In this document: piece after piece, positions 1 through 10,300 of the stretch
How the letters are laid out: each line of letters opens with the position of its first letter
Position numbering within the stretch: the first letter of the stretch is position 1
NCBI GenBank assembly: GCA_026770585.1
Contig: MU646353.1
Coordinates: 485,854-503,438, forward strand
Origin: Baffinella frigidus
Lineage: Eukaryota; Cryptophyceae; Cryptomonadales; Baffinellaceae
Length of the DNA: 17,585 nucleotides
Direction of reading: 5' to 3'
The notes under the pieces: model-generated
Told to the model about the DNA's origin: nothing
The model's database searches: none
What the model saw: only the letters and a program-made list of their open reading frames with translations
Position numbers and translations under genes: made by a program

Positions 1-267
1 GGGAGGGAGAGAGAGACATAGAGAGACAGAGAGAGATGACAACTCCATTCCATACTCAAACTGTGCAGACGGATCGAGCATGGGGCCTCAACACGATTGG
101 CGAGCCTCGCTAGATGCACCCCCCTCTCAGCTCTACCACAGCCCCTGATCCCGAAACACGGGAGCCGAAATCTTGTAGCGTTTCGGTTGTCTTGCGTTTC
201 CTTCGTGGTGCAGAGTTGAGTAGACCAAATGTGGGGCTACGGAGGGAAGCCCGGTTGGATATCAACC

Positions 268-456
268 ATATTTCGGTTAGGATATCAGTAGGAACAACCC
301 TATATCCCTACCCATGGTCTACCGTGGGATCTTTGGGCTTAGTCACGTATAAAATGATCATGACTTCCCTGCGTAGCCCGCTGTGTGGGGTGATTCCTGT
401 GACGGGGGGTATAGGGATGTCCCTACAGATATCCTTTTCGGAAATCCGTAGCTGAG
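268..456. mobile_element. fold-back element K, copy 1
   Basis: Left arm TTTCGGTTAGGATATCAGTAGG pairs with right arm TACAGATATCCTTTTCGGAA. The interior holds CCTACC...CCGTGGGATC and a TAGCCCGCTGTGTGG motif also found at the ends of family L. Confidence 0.75.
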
Positions 457-811
457 CAACCACGCGAAGAGACTGTTACTGAACTTATGACGTCGGACGA
501 TCAACTTAAGGCGTCCAGAGAGGGCTCGAACTGAGTACTTCTACGATACTTAAAAATCAACCAATAACCCCTTCAAATCCCGCTGCGTAGACTGACTACG
601 GGGGAGGGCTAGGTGGGTTCTTGGAGCCATTTCAAACATATCCTGCGGTTACTTTTACGTCAAAGTCAATTATTTGTGGGTATTTCCGGCAACTTTTGCC
701 GATTTCAAGGAAGAATAATAGAAGGACGCAGGGCGTAAAATGGCATGTAGCTCTCCCGCGTAGGATGTGTGTGACGGGGGGCAGGAGAACGACATCCCTT
801 GGTAGCCCGCC

Positions 812-1088
812 ATATTTCGGTTAGGATATCCGTAGGAACAACCCGATGTCCCTACGGATGGCCCTACCGTGGGATCCTAGGGCTCATTCATTTCTGGATT
901 AATCACGCCATCCTGTGGTAGCTTGCTGTGTGGGTGATGTCTGTGTCGGGGGCGTTTCGGTTTCCTTGTGTTTCTTTCGTGGTGTACAGTACAGTGATGT
1001 CCCTGGTTGACGGCGGACAGGAGAACTACGCGGAGGCAAAGATCGAAGACGTCTTCCGCGATATCCTTACCGAAAATCCGTAGCTGAG
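812..1088. mobile_element. fold-back element K, copy 2, holding an exon a fragment
   Basis: Left arm TTTCGGTTAGGATATCCGTAG and right arm GATATCCTTACCGAAAATCC match copy 1. The interior contains the degenerate exon a copy at 1021-1060, next to the right arm. Confidence 0.75.
1021..1060 (+). pseudogene. degenerate copy of NSF exon a (5' part) with acceptor
   Basis: The sequence reads ENYAEAKIEDVFRD after GGCGGACAG, against ENYAGAEIEGICRA in the true exon 268 bp downstream. It ends exactly where the right arm of fold-back K2 (GATATCCTTACC) begins. A shorter GGCAG^GAGAAC match at 781-790 may be a third, older copy. Confidence 0.72.
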
Positions 1089-1123
1089 CCACCAAGAATG
1101 CCTTCGTAGCCCGCGGCGTAGAC

Positions 1124-1263
1124 TTATCCGGGGAAACCTATTTTTCTTTAGTTTGATGGCAAGGAAAATTACTACACAATTCGTTCTCATTAGTAATATT
1201 AAAGCATTTATGTAGTGATTTTCCTTGCCATCAAACTAAAGAAAAATAGGTTTCCCCGGATAA
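1124..1263. mobile_element. fold-back element A, copy 1 (140 bp)
   Basis: Inverted arms of about 50 bp begin TTATCCGGGGAAACC and end GGTTTCCCCGGATAA, with a short AT-rich loop. The arms continue inward to AAAATTACTACAC, a core shared with families B and C and element T. It has no coding capacity. It sits just before the exon a acceptor. Confidence 0.95.
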
Positions 1264-1288
1264 AGATTGATGCGTGTTTGGGGGACAG

Positions 1289-1363
1289 GAGAACTACGCG
1301 GGGGCAGAGATCGAAGGCATCTGCCGCGCCGCTGCTAGCTTCGCCTTCGATCGCAACATCAAG
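1289..1363 (+). CDS. NSF: NSF exon a: end of D1 (sensor-2 region)
   Basis: The exon encodes 25 residues, ENYAGAEIEG...DRNIK. They match the D1 segment that reads like NFSGAELEG...NRHIK in animal NSF, where the GAE motif belongs to the sensor-2 helix contacting bound nucleotide. It lies between an acceptor ...GGACAG and a weak donor AAG^GTCCAC, phase 0. The acceptor is 25 bp after fold-back element A (1124-1263). A degenerate copy of its first 40 bases sits at 1021-1060. The open frame continues past the donor to 1504, but that extension does not resemble NSF, whereas joining at 2992 does. Confidence 0.9.
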
Positions 1364-4300
1364 GTCCACTTAGCAGCCACCGCGGGCTTCACGGACACAG
1401 TCCATCTAAACGATACGTGCTGGAATCTTACCCATTGCCCTGGAATTCTAACCGCGTTTCCCCCGGATATCCGGGGGGGAAGAAACTCGGTCGCTGCTAA
1501 GTAGCAGGCCTCGCTTCCTTGCTCCTCACAGGCTGAGCCTCGCTACCTTCTTTTTCTTCTTCTTCTTCTTCTTCTTCTTCTTCTTCTTCTTTATTACTAT
1601 CGATACAGGTCCTAAATCAGGCCCTTTAGCCTTGAGGTGAGTGATATGCTACCTTGCCACTTGAAGGTTCCGCCTCGCTGCCTTGCCCCGTGCCCGCCTT
1701 GGGATAGATCTCAAAGGGAAACGGTTTAAATTTAAAACTTTTGGATCGTGTGACAATTACTACACGAACGCCTGAATATCACTAGTAAAACTCGTTATGT
1801 GTAGTAAATTTCATTGCCATAATTTTTTGAATTAACACCGTTTTCCTATGATATCGGCCTGCTTCGGGACATGGGGCACCTCCTCTGCCCACACCTCTCT
1901 CTATTTGCATCGTGAACAAGCAGTGACTGGAGCCATTGACTAGCGGGAGCAGCTTTTCGTCTCCCGCATAAACAACCCAACAAATCATCATGCGTCTCCA
2001 ACGCCTCCATTTCCCTCTTTGCAGCATGGGCACCTTCTTCTTCTTCTTTATTACTCTCGATACAGCATGGGCAACCTCAATCTCATCCCGGCGAGTATTT
2101 CTGAGAAATACGATTTCGGGGATCTCCGATTCGATTTGCAACGAAAATTACTACACGGACGTGACTGAAAATGTCCGGTGTGTAGTAATTTTCGTTGCCA
2201 GGATCGTATTTCTCAGAAATACTTCCCAGGATGAAATCATTTGGCATCCCCTGCGCGCAGGTGGCGTTTTTAATTATTATTATTAGGGTGCTAATTTTTT
2301 TTGGGGGGGGGGGTGTAACCGGGGTGTTTGATGCGTCGGCATCGAGGTGCAGGGTTTCACGTCGGCATCGAGGTGCAGGGTTTCACCCCCCGCCACCTAC
2401 GCGCAGGTGAGGATGCATCCTTCAGGTCGCACGCCCCTGCGTGCGGCAGGGGTACTCTCCCTCCACTGCTACACCTGCCAGCTGGCAAATCAACGTTTGG
2501 GATTTCAGTACCAGAGCACAATTTGAGCCACTTGCTTTGAGCCACTTCCGAGAATCACTCCACCCACTAGGGCTAGTGGGTGGAGTGGCCTAACGGTGCG
2601 TACAGGCAGGTTGCCCACGTCCAAACAGGCATTGCCTAGCGGGAGCGCTGGCTGGTCGCGACCTGAAGGATGCATCCTCACCTGCGCGTAGGTGGCGGGG
2701 GGCCACCTTAGTACCACGAAATGAAACGATGCGTTCTGAAATTTGCTGTAATGGCCTGGCGTGGGTGCGCAGGGGGTTTGACCAGGATACAAGCTGCGCA
2801 CCCACGCCAAGGGGCACCCACGCCAGGCCATTACTGCAAATTGCATGTGGTTTGATCAGGATGCAAGTAGTCACTGGAGCCATTGCTCTCAATAGCGGTG
2901 TACGAGGTGCTACTCTCTGCAGAGGTGACTCTCAACAGAGATGCTACTCTATCAGGTCCAACCAGGTATTGACTAGCGGGAGCGATCGCAGGTGGCGGGG
3001 GGGCACCTCTCTCCGGACGACGCTGCGTCTGTCAACATTGCTTGGGAGGACTTCCAGGTGCGAGAGACAGCGACCAGCCACTAGCTTTTGGAGGTGGCTC
3101 AAATAGTGCTTTTGGAGGTGGCTCAAATAGTGCTTTGGAGGTGGCTCAAATAGTGCTGGGTCATTTTTGATCCACCTTGACATCGGGGTCGGATCCGACC
3201 CCGGTGCAAGGTGAGTTCGAAGAACTTACAGGGCACTGTTTGAGCCGTTTTGGAGGGCTGGTGGAGAGGCTTGGTTGGTCGGTTGGTTGTTCCAGCTCGC
3301 AGCATTGCGTGCGATTTCTAGGTGTGAGCGATTGGTAATTTATTGCAAAACAACCATCGCCAGCGCCGCACATGCCTTCCGCATTGTGCTTCATACCACG
3401 CCAGTTTGATCGTCCTCTGTGTGGGATGGGTGGCTGGTAGATTTGCAAATCTACATGAGCCGCCCATTTCCGGTATCCCCTGGTGTTTATTTGGAGGAAC
3501 AGCCCCGCCGGCAGGCTCGTGAACGCCCGCGTGACCGGTCACGCGGACGCCGAAGCCAGACGGTCGGTCGTGACTGCCTTGCGTGTTCCGTCTCATTCGC
3601 CGCAGAGCCTCAGGAGACCACGCCGCCCATCTCCGGTATCCCCTGGTGTTTATTTGGAGGATTTCCAGGTGAGACAGTGAGCGCCACAACCCAGTTTGAG
3701 CGCTGGGGTATTCCCGGGCAAGCCCATCCTGTGTCCCCACACGGCGGACTTCGAAGGGATTTCGTATAATCCTTGAGCGATAAGACCTACGACCCTACGG
3801 TAGGCAATCCGTAGGGGCATAGGGGGGGTTCCTACGGATAAGGTAACCGGATATGGCTTAAATCTGAGGAGAAAGCCCCTTCGTAGCCCGCCGTGTGGAT
3901 GGCTTGCGGATTTGTGGTCGCAGATATCCAGATCCACTGGTACTCATCTGGGATCGGCCCAACTATGATGCTACCTCCCTTGGGAGGGCCGGGGGGGGTT
4001 CGTTACGGCACTTCCAACAGCTGCACGCGTCTTGCTCCCAAAAGACATTGCACATGATCTTCAATGACTGTCTTATGGACTGTTCTGGACTGTTCTAGAG
4101 CATTCGAATGTCTCAACCCCAAACCACAAACCCCAAACCATGCACGCAGTTGGCGATGGCGGAGGTGCGGCCAGCGCACGGGGTGGACGAGCAAGGGCTC
4201 GCAACCTGTTTCCGGAGAGGCCTCTTTGCCGTCGGCCCGCGCTTCAAACAGCTCCAGGCACTTTCATCCTGGACCTGAATAGGTTTAATTTCGGGCATGT

Positions 4301-7300
4301 CCTTCTAAACGAAGATTTGTACCAAGAATTTTTAGGGTTTTAAAAAATTCGTACTTTTAGGTGTTTAAAATATCTGGATTTGTACCAAGAATCGTTTAGA
4401 AGGACAGTTCCCGACATTAAATCTATTCAGGTTCGCGAAGAACTTTTCCTGCCATGCTTCACTTCCCACTCAGAACACTACGCAAAACATTCCAAAGTCA
4501 AGTATTTGATTGTTTCTTGGGAAACACGCCAAACGTCGGCCATTGTTGGTCACGTTACACCGGATATCCGCTTCCAAGAGCTCCAGGCCACCGCTCCCGC
4601 CATGCGTGACTTCACTGGGCGATGTGTCAATCAGTTGATTGTTTCTTAGGAAACACGCCAATTGTCGGGTGTTGTTGGTCACGTTATTCCGGATATCCGG
4701 TGCTGCGGTTCTCCGTAGCCTCCCGAGTGGACTGGGCGATGTGTGGTTCACTGGCCAGGAGTGAGACGCACCTCCCCGCCATGCTGGACCACCCCCTTTT
4801 CAGAAGTGGGATTTTCATGCACACTCGTTCGCGATAGAAGGCTCGTCCTGGTACACACTCTTATTTAAAAACATTATTGCAGCGCGGCCAAGAGCTCCAA
4901 TTCCCAACACTTTTGGCGTGTTTCCCAGGAAGAATCAACTTTACTTCAAGATCGTGTAGTAAAAATGAAATGCTGACTTACGACCTGACGTGGCCTCCCC
5001 GTCATCCTCATTTCCGCGCCACCCTAGTTTGCGCCACCCTAGCGGTACGCCACGCGTGAGTTAGTCTTCGTATACGTTGTATACTTGGTGATATACGACT
5101 CTGGGTAGGTCCCTCGAGATTATCTTCTCTTTCGTGTGACCTCCCCGGAGCCCACCTCTCACCACCCTAGTATATCAACCCTTCGTCTCAGAGTGGCTTC
5201 TCTCTCGTGTGCCAACCCTGAGTCTACCACCGGGTGATGTTTGCATCAGGGCCAGGAGCGATGCTGGCAGGGTTTGTCAGACGAGGGCTTCGGGACTGGC
5301 GTGGCGAGACACGGCGTGTTTTCGTGAAGGGTGTCGCAAGACACGCCGCGTGTTTCGTGCAGGGTGGCGTGGGGGTACCCTAAACCCTACGCCCTAAACC
5401 CGAAACTCGCAACCCTAAACCTGGAACCCGAAACCCGAAACCCGAAGTGCAGGCCACCCTGGCGTCGTTCGTAGACCAGGTCCGGGGCGGGGAGGGTGAC
5501 TCGTCATCGAAAATGACGAGCCTTCTCCTCACGGGGCCGGCGGGCACGGGCAAGACTGCACTTGCCGCGTACGCGGCTGCCGTGTCCAAGGTTCCGTTCG
5601 TGAGGTCTGTCTCCGTGCCCACTCTAGACGTGATGGTGGTCAATCAAAAGTCAACCCGGCAGAAGTGAGTGACCATCGCCTGCTCTGGGCGTGAGGTCTG
5701 TCTCCGTGCCCAGCACCTTCCTCAACACGCCCGCCCAGCCCAGAGACGTCGCTGCCGTAGAAGCGTTCTTATCTCAGAAAAGGGGTTCTAAAATTCGTTT
5801 GCTCAAGTCAATTCATTTACAAATTCGTCAACTTATCCTTTTCTCTACGCATAAGTTGACATATTTGGTAATTGACTGAAGAAAACGAATTTCAGAATTC
5901 CTGTTGTGAGATAAGTCCCACGGCAGAGGGTTTCCAAGCGCACGGGGCTTGATGGTACTCTCGATACAGGTCCTCGACATTCCCTTGGCTGCTGATCTCG
6001 CCCTGATGGCATCAGCTGGTAGAGCACACAGCAGCCAAGGCAGATTAAAACTCAGGCGGAGCTAGAAGTTGGGTGGGGGAGGGCAGCCCGTGCCTCGCTG
6101 ACACCTTTTGAAGCGCCTGCACGTCCTTCTTATTCTTGTTTGAATGTTTGACCACAGGGCTCTACCAGCTCGCCCTGATGGCATCAGCTGGTAGAGCGCT
6201 GTGCAGAGAAGTTGGACACGGGAAATAATGGAAAATCGAGAAATTGGAGCCATTTTGTCAACTTTTGAGAAATTTAGTACCATGAATTCCTCAAAAGTGG
6301 ACGAAATGGCTCCAATTTTTCCATTTTCCCATTTTCCGATGGCCAACCTCTCTGCACAGTGCTCTATGCTTCTGCTGTGTCCAGGGATCCCTTCATGAGG
6401 TCTGCCCCCGTGCCCACTCTAGACGTGATGGTGGTCAATCAAAAGTCAACTCAATGGCAGAAGTGAGCGACTGACGCCTGCTCTGGGCGTGCGAGCAGGC
6501 GTTATCAGGCGTTCCACTCGAGGCTGGAAGAGGGATCATTTTAGATGTGGGGTTGTTAAGTTTAGTACCAGTCACGGGCAAGGTTGGTCACGTAGCTGGG
6601 GGAATTCCCCCAGCTACGTGACCAAACGCCCCTATTTGCGTGAAAATTACTACACATCTCTTTTTGTTTTACTTGTAAAAGAATCCCTGTTTCAAAATAG
6701 TCCCACTTCCAGCCTCGAGTGGTTAGAGTGACTCACGCCAAGCAATCAATGAGTTTTGAACATTGCCTGTCTGTATATCATCTAAAACAGTTGAATTAGT
6801 GCGTATGTTTGCGATCTCGAATAAAATAGCACAGCCACCTGCTCTGCCGGCTGCTCTACAGGCACATAGCGGATATCAGGGCGAGCACGTCAACCTCCGT
6901 TCACTTGAAAACAGCCACACAGCCGGCTACGAAGGTGGAACTCAGGGTGTTACGTGACCAAACCCTTGGGGCTGGAATTCAGGGTGTTACGTGACCGAAT
7001 TGCGCCAGAAAATCGCCACGGCTCGTGGCTGCAGCGTGCTGTCAAATGTTTGACTATCAAATGTTGATAGTCAAATGTTTGACCACCCGTCTGGGCTCTT
7101 GAGGCGATCCCAGGTTAAACGTTTGACTTTTTCTTCTTCTTATTCTTGGTTACTCTCGATACAGGTCCTAGACATTCCCTTCAGCCTTGAGTTGAGTGAT
7201 ACAATAGTCTATGAGCCATGCTGGAATGTGAGTGCCTGCGTCCATGCCCGCCTGCAACCCAGCCTCCGTGACCACCAAACCCTCCCGGTTGGACCAAATC

Positions 7301-10300
7301 ATCGATTTTAGACTTGAGACTTACCCTTGCAGAGACCCCAGATCCGGGGTCTCTCTGCAAGGGTAAATCAAGGGTAAATCTACAATTTAAATTCGACGAT
7401 TTGCTCACGCCCGCCTGAGACCCAGCCTCCGTGAGGGACCCACGGAGAGCCCTGGGGGGGGGTGTATTTCAAAAGTCAATTTTGTTGGTGTTTTGGGCCA
7501 ACAGTGGACACCTGACCGCTTGAACGGCTCCAAGAACACGCTAATGGCTCCAAGAACGCGCTTGGAATACCCTCCGAAGAGCCTGGCGTGGCATGCGTGG
7601 CGGCCACATCCTAGCTGGCCGAGACTTTGTGGTCCCTAGGATCCCTCGGCCTACGGTAGGAGGTCCTAGGCAATGCCGTAGGCCTAACTACCCCATTTTC
7701 AGGCCGTTACCCTATTGACATCCTAGCTCTGCCCTCTCTCATGGGTTGGTGGTGCTCGTCGGTTGTGTCCCCTCGCCATTCAGAGGAGACAACCGACGCA
7801 CACCACCAATCCATGAGAGAGGGCAGAGCTAGGATTTGGCCGCATGGTCCCTCACGGAGGCAACTGACGCTCACCACCAGCTTTTCCTGAGGCGCGCTGC
7901 ATTCGGATATCTAGCGCTGCCTGAGGTTCATTCTGGCTGGTCCTAAAGGCGTTCCATTCGCCCTTTTGTACTGGATTTCTTCTCTTACACACTTTCAAGG
8001 ACGAGCTGGCATAAAAGTCAGGCAGAGCTAGACATCGGTACACACAACAATCTCGCTTATGTGCAGGTTCATGTCGCGTGGGGGACCATTTTCATATCGG
8101 AACATAACTGAATAAGTTCCTTTTCAATAGGAGGTTGAATAGGAGAAGTTAGTTATGGCATAGTATATTTAATTAGGCCTCCTAATTGAATGAAAACGCC
8201 AATTAGGGAACTGATTCAGTTATCTTTCGAGATGAATTTGTGAGGGCCATGCCGGTACCGACAACACTCTCATGTGAAAACGGTTTTCAGTTAAACCTTC
8301 CCGGTAATGAAATTTAAAACACAGCATGATCTTTATTAATAATACTAAAGCATTCGTGCAGTGATTTCCATTGATTTTCAAAATTAAGACCGTTTTCACA
8401 AATCAAAGCCGTTTTCATATGAAATCGCGCTCATGTTTCCTACGCCATGAACCAGGTTGATATCGGCGGAGGCGCTGGTGGGGCAGGGGGAGGAGGGCAA
8501 GATGCATGCTATCCTCAGCGCCTTTGACGGCGCCTACCGCAGCAAGGTCCATCGCTGCCCCGGTTTTATTCTGGCTCGTCCTAAAGGCCATCTATTCGCC
8601 CTTTTGTACTGAGTTTCGAATTGGCCGGTTGCGTCAACGATGCGTCACCGGTTGAGTCAATTGTTGAGTCGAGGGGTGAGGTCAGGGGTTTAGGTCAAGG
8701 GTCGAGTCAAGGTTTGAGTCGATGTTTGAGTCGATTTTTGAAACGGTTGAGTAAACGGTCGAGTAAATGGTTGAGTAAACGGTTGAGTAAATGGTTGAGT
8801 AAACGGTTGAGTAAATGGTTGAGTAAACGGTTGAGTAAATGGTTGAGTCAACGGTTGAGTAAATGGTTGAGTCAACGGTTGAGTCAACAGTTGTTGACGG
8901 TTGATGGTGGGCCACGCCAGGTCAAAGTTGGGGGTTTTATACACACTCGTTCGCGATAGAAGGCTTATCCCGGTTCAAATTCTTTTATAAATCATTGCGG
9001 CGGCAAAGAGCTCTAATTCCAAATACTTTTGGCGAGTTTCCCGGGTAGAATCAACTTTACTTGACGATCGTGTAGTGAGAATTAAATATCGACTTGTGGC
9101 GTGGCGTGGCCTGGCAGGGGGCAATCTCACAGGAAAACGGTTTTGATTTAAAACTTTTGATTCAATGAAAATTACTATACGAATGCTTCAATATTACTAG
9201 TAAACGTTATTTTGTGTAGTAAATTTCATTGCTAGAAAGTTTTAAATCAAAACCGTTTTCGTTTGAAATCATCCCCGTCGAGGGCCAACGGTGCGTAGTT
9301 AGTAAGTTGATCACTTGACATTAGGTTTAGGACCTGTTTACAGCGACTCTGAGAGGTTGATGAAGAAGAAGAAGAAGAAGATTCATCCTCGAGTGGGTTG
9401 GGCGGCTCCTTGGGTGGAGGAATCTTTTTTATTTAATAAATCGATTGAGTCAAGGGTTGCGTCAAGGGTTGAGTCGAGGCTTGAGTCGAGGGTTGAAACG
9501 TTGAGGTCAAGGGTTGAGGTCAAGGGTTGAGGTCAAGGGTTGAGGTCAAGGGTCGAGTCAACGGGTTGGGTCAATGGGTTGGGTCAACGGTTGGTGACGG
9601 TTGGTGACGGTTGTTGAACGGTTGTTGACGGTGAATGGTGGGTCTATCAGGAGGCAATCATCATCCTCGACGGGGTCGAGAGGCTCCTCGGGTGGTCCCG
9701 CATCGGCCCCCGCTTCTCCAATGACCTCCTCCAGGTGAAGTCCATAGCCCCCTCCCCAACCACGCCCCCCCACACGGCGGACTTCGAAGGGATTTTGAAT
9801 CACCCCTAAGCGATAAGACCTACGACCCTACGGTAGGCACTCCGTAGGGGCATAGGCGGGGTTCCTGCGGATAAGGTAACGGAAAGGTGGCCCAATTTGG
9901 GCCGGAAATCCCTTGGTAGCCCGCTGTGTGGCTACGCTCCAGAGGCCCTGGTTCGTAGACCAGCCACACGGTGGGCTTCGAGTGTTTCGTTGACCCTTGA
10001 TTCCGGGGTGTTACAAGACCAATTTGCACAGAAAAATCCGTGTGGGTGCTCTGCGTTGGCCAGGTCTCAAAGTTGATACGGTGCCCCCACTCCTCGGTGC
10101 CTGCTACCCTCTTTCTGAGACGCCACCCTCTTAGTACAGTGATACCTCTCTCACAAGAAACTGCCTCCCCCATAGGGCCACCATAGGGCCCTAGGCATAC
10201 GCCTACTGTAGGGTCCTAGGGGGAGGCGGTTTCTTTTACGCGAGGTACCCCTGTACCCGACCCGCCAGGGGCTGCTGCGATTCCTCGGCGCGGGATTGGC

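Noticed and set aside
114-455. 113-residue open frame at the left end
   Set aside because: It runs through fold-back K and shows no family motif.
1364-1504. Continuation of the exon a open frame for 46 more codons
   Set aside because: It shows no NSF similarity, and joining at 2992 restores the expected WEDF-EVRPAHG linker with correct spacing.
6001-6197. A tRNA gene
   Set aside because: Only a D-arm-like stretch is present. There is no acceptor stem, anticodon loop or T-arm.
8621-8959. Long lysine/serine/leucine-rich open frame
   Set aside because: It is a translation of a 12-bp minisatellite. All frames on both strands stay open for the same reason.
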